Part shown: positions 1 through 11,190 of the stretch, piece after piece
Layout of the letters: every line of letters begins with the position of its first letter
Position numbering within the stretch: the first letter of the stretch is position 1
Assembly: GCA_005503085.1 (NCBI GenBank)
Contig: SCOI01000002.1
Location: 333,280-397,279 of the forward strand
Source: Burkholderiales bacterium C2
GTDB taxonomy: Bacteria > Pseudomonadota > Gammaproteobacteria > Burkholderiales > Burkholderiaceae_C
Length of the DNA: 64,000 bases
Direction: 5' to 3'
Notes under the pieces: model-generated
Databases searched by the model: none
What the model was told of the DNA's origin: nothing
What the model saw: the letters and a program-made list of their open reading frames with translations, nothing else
Program-made: the position numbers and the translations under genes

Positions 1-271
1 CGAACACGTTCTCGGTCTGCGGCACAAAGCCAAGGCCGGCACGCTGGATCTTGCGGTGCACCGGCATGGCCGACACATCCCGACCCTCCAGCAGCACCCG
101 GCCGCTGCGCGGCGTCAGGTAGCCGGCGATGGTCTTCAGCAAGGTACTCTTGCCGCAGCCGTTGGGGCCCAGCAGCGTGACGATTTCCCTGCTATCGGCG
201 TGCACGCTCATGCCGCGCAGGATGTCCACCTCGGGCGTGTAGCCGGCGATGACGTTGTCGACGACGATCAT
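1..271 (-). CDS. livF: High-affinity amino-acid ABC transporter ATP-binding protein, LivF type (partial)
   Basis: This is the N-terminal part of the second ATPase of a branched-chain-type (HAAT) amino-acid importer. The 3' end lies outside the window. About 90 residues are visible, including a Walker A loop of the form GPNGCGKST near residue 40. It would hydrolyse ATP in the cytoplasm together with the LivG-type subunit to drive import. The start ATG lies 1 bp below the TAA stop of the upstream livG-type gene, so the two are translationally coupled. It is the last visible gene of the pruA-livJHMGF-like operon. The LivF assignment rests on gene order as well as sequence, since LivF and LivG are close relatives. 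Confidence 0.9.
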   Translation of the reverse strand, partial: MIVVDNVIAGYTPEVDILRGMSVHADSREIVTLLGPNGCGKSTLLKTIAGYLTPRSGRVLLEGRDVSAMPVHRKIQRAGLGFVPQTENVF

Positions 272-1059
<788 letters not shown>

Positions 1060-1063
<4 letters not shown>

Positions 1064-1947
1064 GGGATCTTGCGCAATTTCTCGCGGACGAGGCCCTCGC
1101 TGCGCCACAGCAGGCAGGCCAGCAGGATGAGGCCGATCAGGCCCAGGCGCAGCGCGCCCGAGACATCGGAGTCGAGTTGGAAATAGTCCTTGGCGAAGGG
1201 CACGGCCGCATAGGCCGCCTGCACCAGCAGCACGCCGACCAGCACGCCGGCCGTGTTGCCCAGGCCGCCTATCATCAGCATGGTCCAGAGCAGAAAGGTC
1301 TCGGAAGCCAGCATGTAGTCGGGCCCGACAAAGCTCATGTAGTGCGCATAGAGCGAGCCGGCCAGGGCCGTCAGCGCGGCCCCGGCCAGGATGGCGCGGG
1401 TCTTCAGCGACTTCAGGTCATAGCCCATGCAGGCGGCCAGCTGCGGCTCCTCGCGCATCAGGCGCAGGGCCCGGCCGAAACGGCCGTTGCCGACCCGGCT
1501 GCAGGCCAGCGCGGCGGCAGCCAGGGCCACGAGCACCAGGCCGAGGAAGCCCAGCGCGCTCCAGGGACGCGCCCAGGCGTCGAACAACGAAGGGATCGCG
1601 CTGATGCCCTGGGCGCCGCCGGTCAGCCAGCCCTCGTTGGTGGCCACGGTGCGCAGGATCTCGGCGATCGCCAGCGTGGCAATGCCCCAGTAGTCCGAGC
1701 CCAGCTGCTTGCCCAGCCGCGCGACGCAGCAGCCCAGTGTGCAGGCCAGGGCCACGCCCAGCGCTGCGCCGAGCAGCGGCGAGTAGCCGGCCTGGATCGC
1801 GATGCCGGTGGCGTAGGCGCCCAGGCCCGCAAAGGCGATATGACCAAAGTTCAAGAGCCCGGCATAGCCGGCCTGCAGGTTCAGGCCCAGGGCCATCAGG
1901 CCGTAGATGCCGGCCACCGTCAGTGAGGAAACGAGGAAATCAAACAC
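1060..1947 (-). CDS. livM: Branched-chain-type amino-acid ABC transporter permease, LivM type
   Basis: This is a multi-spanning inner-membrane permease of about 295 residues with the LivM-family N-terminal pattern (GLNLQAGYAGLLNFGHIAF). It forms the translocation channel with the LivH-type subunit. The reading frame is open from a GTG at 1959. A second GTG at 1947 has a GAGGTG Shine-Dalgarno-like sequence 6-7 bp upstream, so I chose that one. Either start overlaps the end of livH, and the 3' end overlaps livG as ATGA, which shows tight operon coupling. The hydrophobic segments run to a C-terminus that ends in a charged tail. Confidence 0.9.
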
Positions 1948-2845
1948 GGCGCACCTCACGGTCGAACAGGCCGTAGGGCTTGAACAGCAGGGCCAGCAGC
2001 AGGATCAGGAAGGAGGCGGCGCTGATATAGGAGACCGGCATGAAGACCATGCCCTGGCCACCGAACACAGCCAGCAGCGGGCCGAAGTTGATATTCGTCA
2101 CCGCGGTCTCGGTCAGCGCGATCAGCACGGCGCCGGCCACCGCCCCCATCGGATTGCCCAGGCCACCGAGAATGGCGGCGGCGAACACCGGCAGCAGCAG
2201 GTCGTGGCCCAGATTGATGTGGGCACCGGTCGACAGCGCCAGCATGCTGCCGCCCAGGGCCGCGATCGCGCCGCTGCTGAAGTTGACCGCTCGGGTCAGA
2301 CCCTCGGCATCCAGGCCCGAGGCGGCGGCCAGCGGCGCATTGCTGGCCAGCGCGCGCAGTGCGCGGCCCGTGCGGGTGCAGAACAGCAGCAGCGTGAAGA
2401 CCAGCAGCACGGTCAGACTGGTGGCTACCGTCATCGCCTGCAGCGGCGTGATGCGCGCGTCCAGCAGCACCCAGGGGGCGGCCAGCGGCAGATTGAACAT
2501 GCGCGGGAAGGAGCCCGCCAGGCCCTGCATGAAGGCGATGATCAGCATGGCCACGGCCAGCGAGCCTATCATCGTGATGGCCGGACCGGCGCGCAGCAGG
2601 CGGCGGAACACCAGCAGGTGCAGCAGCAGGGTCAGCACCCCAGTCAGCAGGCAGGAGACGAGGATGGCGGCCACCAGAGGCAGGCCGGCGGTCTGCAGGG
2701 CGAAGGTCATATAGGCCCCCAACATCGCGTACTGCACATGGGCGATATTGGGGAACTTGACCAGCCCGTAGACCATGCTCAGACCGAGGGCGATCAGCGC
2801 CAGGTCGGAGGCACGCAGCAGCGTGTCGACGAGAAATTGAAGCAT
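1940..2845 (-). CDS. livH: Branched-chain-type amino-acid ABC transporter permease, LivH type
   Basis: This is an inner-membrane permease of about 301 residues. The N-terminal region (SDLALIALGLSMVYG, then VKFPNIAHVQYAMLGAY) is characteristic of LivH proteins. The ATG at 2845 begins MLQFLVDTLL, which fits family starts better than the longer frame from 2872. It partners with the LivM-type subunit. It follows the periplasmic binding protein gene after a 65-bp gap that contains a strong GC-rich hairpin, and it overlaps livM downstream. Confidence 0.9.
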   Translation of the reverse strand: MLQFLVDTLLRASDLALIALGLSMVYGLVKFPNIAHVQYAMLGAYMTFALQTAGLPLVAAILVSCLLTGVLTLLLHLLVFRRLLRAGPAITMIGSLAVAMLIIAFMQGLAGSFPRMFNLPLAAPWVLLDARITPLQAMTVATSLTVLLVFTLLLFCTRTGRALRALASNAPLAAASGLDAEGLTRAVNFSSGAIAALGGSMLALSTGAHINLGHDLLLPVFAAAILGGLGNPMGAVAGAVLIALTETAVTNINFGPLLAVFGGQGMVFMPVSYISAASFLILLLALLFKPYGLFDREVRRV

Positions 2846-2874
2846 GAGGAGGGGGCGTACAGCGAGGGGCAAGA

Positions 2875-2902
2875 CCCGGCCCCGGCTGGCGCCGGGACCG
2901 GG
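2875..2902 (-). promoter_or_regulatory. GC-rich hairpin between binding-protein and permease genes
   Basis: A near-perfect inverted repeat (CCCGGC-CCCGGC against GCCGGG-A-CCGGG) lies in the 65-bp gap after the binding-protein stop and before livH. There is no U-run, so it is unlikely to be a full terminator. Hairpins in this position in periplasmic-transporter operons often protect the binding-protein mRNA and raise its yield relative to the permeases. That role is inferred here. Confidence 0.5.
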
Positions 2903-2910
2903 GCGATCTA

Positions 2911-4008
2911 TCAGCGGGGGACGACTTTCCCGTCGTATTTCAGCTTCGCGTAGGGCGGATCGATGCGCTGGCGCTGGTCATCAAACACGATGGGGCCGGT
3001 GACGCCCACATAGCCGCCCTTGCCCAGTTCCTTCAGCGCCGCCTGCACGGCGGCCGGCTCGGTCGACCTGGCCTTGTTCATCGCGGCGGCCGTCATCAGC
3101 ACGGCGTCATAGGCATAGCCGGTGTAGGAGGTCTTGGTGCCTTCCTTGTACTTGGCATTGAAGGCGGCCTGGTAGGCCCGGCCAGCCTCGCCATAGACAT
3201 TGCCGACTTCCATGCCCAGCTGCCCCTGGGCCACGGCGGCCGGCGTGTCGGACAAGCTCATGCTCAAGAGGATGGCGTACCAGGGCTTGGCGCGCAGGCC
3301 CAGCTCGAAGGCTTCGCGGTTCAGCACCGCGGACTCCTGGCCATAGGCGGTGTAGATATAGGCGTCGGGCTCGGCGCGCGACATCTGCTGCAGCTCGCGG
3401 CGGTAGGTGCTCTGGCCCTGGGTGTAGAGCACCTCGCTGACGATCTGGCCGCCCAGCTTGGTGAACTCTTCCTTGAAGCCGTGCGCAACGCCCTGGCCGT
3501 AGGCATTGTTGGGCGCCAGCATCGCGACCTTGCGATAGCCCAGTGCCCAGGTGTCGGCGGCCGAGAACTTGTTGCCCAGGTTCTCCAGGCCGATCAGGTT
3601 GAAGGAAGTCGCGCCGAGCTCGCGGATCTTGACGCTGGTGCTGGCGATATTGATGTGGGTGACGCCCTCCTTGACCAGGTACTGGGCCATGGGCAGCGTG
3701 ATGCCCGACGAGTACTCGCCGATCACGACCGGCACCTTGTCGACGCTGACCAGCTTGCGCGCCGAGTTCAGCGCCGTGGTCGGGTTGCCGCCCGAGTCCT
3801 CGACGATGACATTGAACTTCTTGCCGAGCACGCCGCCCGAGGCATTGACCTTGTCGGCAGCCAGGGCCACGGCACGGCGCACGTCCTCGCCCACGGTGGC
3901 GTTGGAGCCGGTCAGCGAGAGCACGGCGCCCATCTGGATGGTGTCCTGCGCCTGAACGGCGCTGCCGATCAGCGCCAGCAGGGCGAGGCTGGTCATACGA
4001 AGTTTCAT
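2911..4008 (-). CDS. Periplasmic amino-acid-binding protein, LivJ-type
   Basis: This is a 365-residue type I periplasmic binding protein (Peripla_BP_6 / Leu-Ile-Val-binding family). It has a clear Sec signal peptide, with charged KLR, a hydrophobic core and likely cleavage after VQA near residue 20. The mature N-terminus (IQMGAVLSLTGSNATVGED) is the usual family opening. It captures an amino acid in the periplasm and delivers it to the LivHM permease. The ATG at 4008 has GGAG about 8 bp upstream. It sits 37 bp after the P5C dehydrogenase stop in the same operon. The ligand is not determined by sequence; proline, glutamate or ornithine are reasonable guesses. Confidence 0.9.
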   Translation of the reverse strand: MKLRMTSLALLALIGSAVQAQDTIQMGAVLSLTGSNATVGEDVRRAVALAADKVNASGGVLGKKFNVIVEDSGGNPTTALNSARKLVSVDKVPVVIGEYSSGITLPMAQYLVKEGVTHINIASTSVKIRELGATSFNLIGLENLGNKFSAADTWALGYRKVAMLAPNNAYGQGVAHGFKEEFTKLGGQIVSEVLYTQGQSTYRRELQQMSRAEPDAYIYTAYGQESAVLNREAFELGLRAKPWYAILLSMSLSDTPAAVAQGQLGMEVGNVYGEAGRAYQAAFNAKYKEGTKTSYTGYAYDAVLMTAAAMNKARSTEPAAVQAALKELGKGGYVGVTGPIVFDDQRQRIDPPYAKLKYDGKVVPR

Positions 4009-4045
4009 CGTCGATCTCCGGTGGTGAGGTGGGTGGGGATGGGAA

Positions 4046-5689
<1,644 letters not shown>

Positions 5690-5714
5690 CTGTTTATTTA
5701 TCCAAACAATTACA

Positions 5715-5728
5715 TATTGGATCCAATA
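5715..5728. promoter_or_regulatory. Palindromic operator candidate between pruA and the GntR regulator
   Basis: TATTGGATCCAATA is a perfect 14-bp palindrome in the 99-bp AT-rich divergent intergenic region. A second partial copy of the core (AATGGATCC) lies about 20 bp further right, near 5737-5745. FCD-type GntR regulators bind short palindromes of this kind next to their own gene. It probably controls both the pruA-ABC operon and the regulator. Regulator binding is inferred. Confidence 0.6.
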
Positions 5729-5788
5729 ATAGAATCAATGGATCCTGTTGCACAATAGCGTTTACGCGAGTTGCGGGACGGGACACCG

Positions 5789-6466
5789 ATGGCAGCCAGA
5801 AAAGAAGCGAAGGCCCTGCATGAGGCGATTCGCGAACAACTGAGACAAGAGATCGTCAGCGGCGCCCTGCCCACCGGCACCCAGTTGCGCCAGGACGCGC
5901 TGGCCACCCGCTTCAACGCCAGCCGCATCCCGGTGCGCGAGGCGCTGCGCCAGTTGGAAGCCGAGGGCCTGGTCGCCCACCAGCTCAACCGCGGCGCGGT
6001 GGTGGCCGGCATGAGCGTCGAACAGATCTGCGAGTTGCTGGACATCCGGGTGGCACTGGAATGCCATGCGGCGCGGCTGGCGGTGCCGCAGATGGTGGAG
6101 CGCGACTTCGCGGCCATGGAGGCCATCCTGAAGGCCTACTCGGAATCGCAGTCGATCCCGGAGTGGGCCGAGCACAACCGGCGCTTCCATCTGGCGCTGT
6201 CCGCCCCTGCCAATAACAAGCGGCTGCTGCGCCTGATCGAGGAGTTCTGCCTCAACACCGACCGCTACACCCATGTGGCAATGTCGCGCGCCACCGGCAA
6301 GGACAGGCCGCAGGAGGATCACTACCGCATCGTCGAGGCGGCTCGGGCCGGCGATGCAGACCAGGTGGCCGCTCTGCTGGAGGTCCATATCCTGGATACC
6401 AAGAAAGAGCTGATGGCCAGTGCCCGCGCGCAGGACCGCGAGGCCGGCTTGTCGCTGCGCTATTGA
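5789..6466 (+). CDS. GntR-family transcriptional regulator (FCD domain)
   Basis: This is a 225-residue regulator. The N-terminal winged helix has the GntR signature (IVSGALPTGTQLRQDALATRF, then SRIPVREALRQLEAEGLV). The all-helical C-terminal FCD effector domain starts around residue 85 (IRVALECHAARLA) and shows likely metal/ligand histidines in EHNRRFHLAL. The ATG at 5789 is preferred over an upstream TTG at 5771, because the family usually opens a few residues before the recognition helix. It is divergent from pruA and separated from it by a palindromic operator, so it most likely senses the amino acid imported by that operon or a breakdown product. Confidence 0.9.
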   Translation: MAARKEAKALHEAIREQLRQEIVSGALPTGTQLRQDALATRFNASRIPVREALRQLEAEGLVAHQLNRGAVVAGMSVEQICELLDIRVALECHAARLAVPQMVERDFAAMEAILKAYSESQSIPEWAEHNRRFHLALSAPANNKRLLRLIEEFCLNTDRYTHVAMSRATGKDRPQEDHYRIVEAARAGDADQVAALLEVHILDTKKELMASARAQDREAGLSLRY

Positions 6467-6544
6467 AACCTTGCATTCCCGCGCGGCGCTACCATATCTG
6501 CCCTGCGTGCCGCCCGGCCCGCCGCCCAACAAGACCTGCTCAGC

Positions 6545-7174
6545 GTGACCCTGCCCTCCGAATCCCCTGCCCTCCTGCCCGCCAAGGTGCAGCGCATCTC
6601 CAGCGCCCGCCTGCCCACCAAGCATGGCGAGTTCGTCGTCCATGTCTACCAGGCGGCCGACCATCCGGATGAGCATGTGGTGATCGTCAAGGGCGATGTG
6701 GCGCGGCCCGAGGTGCTGCTGCGCATGCACTCGGAATGCTTTACCGGCGACATCCTGGGCTCCCTGCGCTGCGACTGCGGCGAGCAGCTGGCGCTGGCGC
6801 TGCAGCGTATCGAGGCCGAGGGCGGCGTCGTGATCTATCTGCGCGGCCATGAGGGGCGCGGCATCGGCCTGGGCCAGAAGCTGCGCGCCTACGCGCTGCA
6901 GGACAAGGGGCTGGACACGGTGGAGGCCAATCTGGCCCTGGGCCTGCCGATCGACAGCCGGCGCTTCGACGCGGCGGCCGACATCCTGCGCGACCTCGGC
7001 GTGCAGTCGGTGCGTTTGATGAGCAACAACCCCTTCAAGGTGGCCGCACTCAACGAGCTGGGCATTGCCGTGATCGCCCGTGAGGGCCATGAGGTCGAAT
7101 CCAACGAGGAAAGCGGCCGCTATCTGAAGACCAAGCGCGAGAAGCTCGGCCATCAGCTGCACATGCTGCCGTAA
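6545..7174 (+). CDS. ribA: GTP cyclohydrolase II
   Basis: This enzyme opens GTP to 2,5-diamino-6-ribosylamino-4-pyrimidinone 5'-phosphate, the first step of riboflavin synthesis. The 209-residue single-domain protein has the zinc ligands Cys65, Cys76 and Cys78 (spacing 11 and 2, as in E. coli RibA). It also has the GTP-binding RGHEGRGIG loop and the SNNPFK motif near the C-terminus. The start is a GTG at 6545. It is not fused to RibB (DHBP synthase). It stands alone between the GntR regulator and the porin, and no FMN riboswitch is evident in the 78-bp leader. Confidence 0.95.
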   Translation: MTLPSESPALLPAKVQRISSARLPTKHGEFVVHVYQAADHPDEHVVIVKGDVARPEVLLRMHSECFTGDILGSLRCDCGEQLALALQRIEAEGGVVIYLRGHEGRGIGLGQKLRAYALQDKGLDTVEANLALGLPIDSRRFDAAADILRDLGVQSVRLMSNNPFKVAALNELGIAVIAREGHEVESNEESGRYLKTKREKLGHQLHMLP

Positions 7175-7389
7175 TGGCACGGTTTTGTGCGCAGGGCGTT
7201 CACCCCTGGCGCCGCGGCCGATTTCAAGCCCGCGATTAACCCTGATTCCGCAACGCTGCATTCCACGAACCCGCTCTTTTGATCTCGGTCCGCGCCCGGA
7301 TCTGTTGCCCTATGCAACGGTGTCGAGGGACACCCGAGCATCGGTGGTCACATCCATCCGGTGGCCTCCCAACATCGAAAGACGAGTTC

Positions 7390-8475
7390 ATGAAGTACAA
7401 GACTTTTGCCTTCTCCGCCCTGGCCCTGGCCGCCAGCTCGATGACCTTCGCCCAATCGAACAGCGGCAGCAGCCAGGTCACGCTGTATGGCGTGGTCGAC
7501 GCCAATGTGCAGGTGCTGGATGGCGCCTCCACGCTGAGCCGTGTGCAGTCCGGCGGCCTGAACGGCTCGCGCTTCGGCATCCGCGGCACCGAAGACCTGG
7601 GCGGCGGTTTGCGCGCCTTCTTCACGCTGGAGTCCGGTGTCAATCTGGACGACGGCACCAATGGCCAAGGCGCCTTCTGGGGCCGTCAGGCCTTTGTCGG
7701 CCTGGCCACGCCCTACGGCAAGGTCTCGCTGGGCCGCCAGTACGGCAGCGTCTACGCGCTGACCAGCGACTTCAGCCAGTTCTCCAACAACAACACCGGC
7801 GCCTCGACCGCGGTGATCGGCGGCTTCGGCGGCTATGAGCCGGTGCGCGGCAGCAACAACACGGCCACCGGCAACGGCGGCCCGGCCCGTGTCAACAACT
7901 CGGTCAAGTTCGAATCGCAGAACTACGACGGCTTCAGCGCCGGTGCCTTGTACGGCGCCGGTGAGGTGGCCGGTGGCACCACCGACAACCGCATCGCCGA
8001 CATCTACGGCCGCTACACCAAGAACGGCTTCGATGCGATGCTGTCCCTGGTGGACGACAAGGCCGATGTGATCGGCCAGAACATCCGTACCGTCTCGGCT
8101 GCGGCCGCCTACGATATGGGCAGCTACCGCTTCAACGGCGGCGTGATGCAGATCAACGACCGCAGCAGCGCCGACCGGGATGGCACCGGCTACTGGCTGG
8201 GCGCCAGCTACCGCCTCGGCTCGCACCTGCTCAAGACCCAGTACGTCCAGAGCAAGAACGACGGCAGGCTGGCCGATGGCAAGACCCAGGCCTTCGGCGT
8301 CGGCTACCAGTACGACCTGTCCAAGCGCACCGCGCTGTACTCCTCGCTGACCCAGTTCAAGAACGATGGCGTCGGCTATGCCAACCGCGCCGCCGGTTCG
8401 CTGTCCTCGGGTCTGACCAGCGCCTCGGACCGCGATCTGACCGAGGTCGTCGCCGGCATCCGCCACAGCTTCTAA
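7390..8475 (+). CDS. Gram-negative outer-membrane porin
   Basis: This is a trimeric beta-barrel general porin of the betaproteobacterial type, 361 residues. It has a signal peptide (MKYKTFAFSALALAASSMTFAQ). The first strand is SQVTLYGVVDANVQ, and L3/strand motifs include GSRFGIRGTEDLGGGLRAFF and FWGRQAFVGL. The C-terminus is RHSF; the terminal Phe is the usual Bam recognition residue. The ATG at 7390 was chosen because it starts the signal peptide; the open frame extends upstream without family similarity. The gene has its own 200-bp leader and is followed by a strong terminator, so it is monocistronic. Confidence 0.95.
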   Translation: MKYKTFAFSALALAASSMTFAQSNSGSSQVTLYGVVDANVQVLDGASTLSRVQSGGLNGSRFGIRGTEDLGGGLRAFFTLESGVNLDDGTNGQGAFWGRQAFVGLATPYGKVSLGRQYGSVYALTSDFSQFSNNNTGASTAVIGGFGGYEPVRGSNNTATGNGGPARVNNSVKFESQNYDGFSAGALYGAGEVAGGTTDNRIADIYGRYTKNGFDAMLSLVDDKADVIGQNIRTVSAAAAYDMGSYRFNGGVMQINDRSSADRDGTGYWLGASYRLGSHLLKTQYVQSKNDGRLADGKTQAFGVGYQYDLSKRTALYSSLTQFKNDGVGYANRAAGSLSSGLTSASDRDLTEVVAGIRHSF

Positions 8476-8495
8476 GCCACTCGGCTTGTCAGCAC

Positions 8496-8523
8496 AGCCC
8501 ACCCCTTGCGGGTGGGCTTTTTC
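8496..8523 (+). terminator. Rho-independent terminator of the porin gene
   Basis: A 9-bp stem (AGCCCACCC / GGGTGGGCT) with a 5-base loop is followed by a run of T. It lies 20 bp after the porin stop and is the textbook form. Confidence 0.92.
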
Positions 8524-8646
8524 TTGGGCGCGCGTGATTTTGTAGGCGTCGTCCTACCGCGACACCCGCCGCGCGCCGGGAGACAAGGCCGGGAGGCTTC
8601 AAGATAATCGCGCCATCCCATGCTTGCCTGCCCGCCCCCCGCCGTC

Positions 8647-9030
8647 ATGTCCGCCCTCCGCTGTTTTTTGGTCGAAGACAGTCCCACGATCCGGGCCGAG
8701 TTGATAGCCACGCTGGAGGAAATGCTGCCGCTGCAGGTGCTGGGCTGGGCGGACAACGAACACGATGCGCTCGAATGGCTGGACCAGCCCGAGCACCAAT
8801 GCGACCTGATCCTGATCGACCTGTTCCTCAAGAGCGGCTCGGGCATGGGCGTGCTGGCCACGGCCGGCAAGAAGGGCGCGGCCGCCAAGCGCGTGGTGCT
8901 GAGCAATTACGCCACCGTCGACATCCGGCGCCGCTGCCTGGCGATGGGGGCCGACCGGGTGTTCGACAAATCCAGCGAGATCGACGAGCTGGTCGACTAC
9001 TGCCGGACTATTGAATCAAGCCATTCTTGA
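8647..9030 (+). CDS. Stand-alone response regulator receiver protein
   Basis: This is a CheY-like single receiver domain of about 127 residues with no output domain. The acidic pair (ED) is at residues 10-11, the phospho-acceptor Asp is near residue 58 in LILIDLF, and the conserved Lys is in VFDKSSE. The ATG at 8647 directly precedes the receiver fold; an upstream ATG at 8620 would add an unlikely Pro-rich tail. Its last 23 bp overlap, tail to tail, with the stop end of the NarL-type regulator on the other strand. It probably receives phosphate from the nearby CHASE3 kinase or competes for it, which is inferred from position. Confidence 0.88.
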   Translation: MSALRCFLVEDSPTIRAELIATLEEMLPLQVLGWADNEHDALEWLDQPEHQCDLILIDLFLKSGSGMGVLATAGKKGAAAKRVVLSNYATVDIRRRCLAMGADRVFDKSSEIDELVDYCRTIESSHS

Positions 9031-9640
9031 GTGCGTAGTAGGTCAGATCGCTGTTCGAGGCCAGCTTCATCTTCTCCATCACGCGGGCCCGGTAGGTGCT
9101 GACCGTCTTGACGCTCAGACACATCAGCTCGGCCATCTGGCCGACCGTCTCGCCCTGGGCCAGGCGCAGAAAGACCTGCAGCTCGCGCTCCGACAGCTGC
9201 TCGTGGGCAGGCTTGTCGTGATCGCCGCCCAGGCCCTCGGCCAGCAGTTCGGCCACCGCCGGCGTGATGTACTTGCGGCCGCGCGCCACCGTGCGTATGG
9301 CCAGCACGATGTCCTCGGGATCGCATTCCTTGTTCAGATAACCGCTGGCGCCCTGGCGCAGCAAGGTGGTGGCGTAATGGCTTTCGGGGAAACCGCTCAG
9401 TATCAGCACCGGCAGCTCGGGCGCGCGCGCCTTGATCGCGGCCAGCGCATCGACGCCGCCATGCTCGGGCATCGACAGGTCCATGATCAGCACATCGATC
9501 TCTCCGGCGCGCACCAGATCGAGCGCCTCGCGCCCGTTGGCGGCTTCGCCGGTGACACTGATGTCGACCTGCTCGGCCAGATACTGGCGCAGGCCGGCGC
9601 GGACAATGGCATGGTCATCAACGATGGCAACACGGATCAT
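9008..9640 (-). CDS. NarL/FixJ-type two-component response regulator
   Basis: This is a 210-residue regulator. The receiver domain has the acidic pair DD at residues 8-9, the phospho-acceptor Asp54 (VLIMDLSMPEHGG) and a conserved Lys in GYLNKE. It is followed by a LuxR-type HTH (LSERELQVFLRLAQGETVG, then LSVKTVSTYRARVMEK). The ATG at 9640 starts directly at the receiver. It is divergent from the CHASE3 histidine kinase (54-bp gap), so the two form a cognate pair. Its 3' end overlaps the stand-alone receiver gene by 23 bp. Confidence 0.93.
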   Translation of the reverse strand: MIRVAIVDDHAIVRAGLRQYLAEQVDISVTGEAANGREALDLVRAGEIDVLIMDLSMPEHGGVDALAAIKARAPELPVLILSGFPESHYATTLLRQGASGYLNKECDPEDIVLAIRTVARGRKYITPAVAELLAEGLGGDHDKPAHEQLSERELQVFLRLAQGETVGQMAELMCLSVKTVSTYRARVMEKMKLASNSDLTYYALKNGLIQ

Positions 9641-9694
9641 GATGGCTGCAACGGCGCGCGTCGTCTTGAGATGAACACAGAGAGAGTTTAGGTC

Positions 9695-11071
9695 ATGCAT
9701 GCCGATCAATTTGCCTTGCTGGAGCGACTGCAACGCAGCGCCTACGTCTTTCCGCTGGCGGTGCTGGCCGCCGCGCTGATGATCAGCATCAGCGAGGGCA
9801 GCTATGTGAAGGCGCGCGGCACGCTGACCGAGCTGACCGAGATGGGCCGCGCGCGGCTGATGATCTACAACATCAAGCTGCGCGCCACCGATGCCGAATC
9901 GGCCCAGCGCGGCTATCTGCTGACCCGCCGGCGCGAGTATCTGGGTCCCTACGAGGAGGCCAACGAGGACCTCGGCCGCGCGATGAAGAGCCTACGCGCC
10001 CACTACACGCAGCTGCAGGACGAACCGGCCCTGGCCTTGCTCACGCAGCTCGAACAGGCGGTGGGCGCCAAGATGGGCGAGCTGGCCGAGGTGCTGGAAC
10101 GCCAGGAACGCGGCCGCGCCGATAGCGCGCTGGAGCTGATACAGGCCGGCATCGGCCGCGACCAGATGGAGCTGATACGTGCGCGCGCCGAGGAGCTGAT
10201 GCACCGCGAGAACCTGCGCGTCGGCGCGGGGCTGCGTGAGGTCGTCAACGCGCTGCTGCAGAACCGCATCGGCGTGGCCGCGATGACCGCGCTGAGCCTG
10301 CTGGCCCTGGCGATGTATCTGCGCCAGAGCCGCGCGCTGTCCCGGCAAAGGCTGGCGCTGGCCGAGGCCGTCAAGGCCGAGCGCGATCTGCTGGAGAGCG
10401 AGGTCCATCGCCGCACCGAGGAGCTGACCCAGCTGGCCACCCATCTGCAGAGCGCCCGCGAGGACGAGCGCAGCCGGCTGGCCCGCGAGCTGCATGACGA
10501 GCTCGGCGCGCTGCTGACCGCCGCCAAGCTCGACGCCGCCCGCATCAAACCCAAGCTGCCACCCGAGCTGCAGGAGCGGCTGAGCCATCTGAACGAGGCG
10601 CTCAACAGCGGCATCGCGCTGAAGCGCCGCATCATCGAGGATCTGCGCCCCTCCTCGCTGACCCATCTGGGCCTGCTGCCGGCGCTGGAGATCCAGGTCC
10701 GCGAGTTCAGCGAGCGGCTGGAAGTGCCGGTGCTGACCGAGCTCGAGGCCGTGCCGCTGTCGCCGCGCGCCGAGCTGACCCTCTACCGCCTGGTCCAGGA
10801 AGCCTTCACCAATATCGCCAAGTACGCGAACGCCAGCGAGATCCAGGTCAGGCTGCTGAACCGCGACGGCCGCGCGCTGATCGAGGTGCGCGACAACGGC
10901 CAGGGCTTCGACACCCAGCAGCAGACGCTCTCCTCGCATGGCTTGCTGGGCATGCGCTACCGGGTCGCGGCCGAAGGCGGCCAGCTGATGATCAGCTCGG
11001 TGCGCGGCAAGGGCACGGTACTCAGCGCCAGCCTGCCTCTCCCCGCCTCGCCGCCCGCCGCGCCCCTGTAG
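9695..11071 (+). CDS. CHASE3-type sensor histidine kinase (HisKA_3 family)
   Basis: This is a 458-residue membrane sensor kinase. The N-terminal transmembrane helix (about 18-34) is followed by a periplasmic helical domain whose ESAQRGYLLT motif identifies CHASE3. A second transmembrane helix lies at about 190-209, followed by a short coiled coil. The HisKA_3 phosphorylation motif has His267 in LARELHDELGALL. The HATPase domain has an N-box around EAFTNIAKYANA and a G-box DNGQGF. This class pairs with NarL-type regulators, and one lies divergently next door. The signal sensed is unknown. Confidence 0.92.
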   Translation: MHADQFALLERLQRSAYVFPLAVLAAALMISISEGSYVKARGTLTELTEMGRARLMIYNIKLRATDAESAQRGYLLTRRREYLGPYEEANEDLGRAMKSLRAHYTQLQDEPALALLTQLEQAVGAKMGELAEVLERQERGRADSALELIQAGIGRDQMELIRARAEELMHRENLRVGAGLREVVNALLQNRIGVAAMTALSLLALAMYLRQSRALSRQRLALAEAVKAERDLLESEVHRRTEELTQLATHLQSAREDERSRLARELHDELGALLTAAKLDAARIKPKLPPELQERLSHLNEALNSGIALKRRIIEDLRPSSLTHLGLLPALEIQVREFSERLEVPVLTELEAVPLSPRAELTLYRLVQEAFTNIAKYANASEIQVRLLNRDGRALIEVRDNGQGFDTQQQTLSSHGLLGMRYRVAAEGGQLMISSVRGKGTVLSASLPLPASPPAAPL

Positions 11072-11190
11072 GACCGCGCCTACAAAAGCGTCCGCCGCCG
11101 CCTCACAGCCGCACGGGCGCTGCGCTGCTGGGCCGCGCATGACCGGATTCCTATAGTGAAGCCATCAAATCTTCACTAGGAGCCCCGCTC

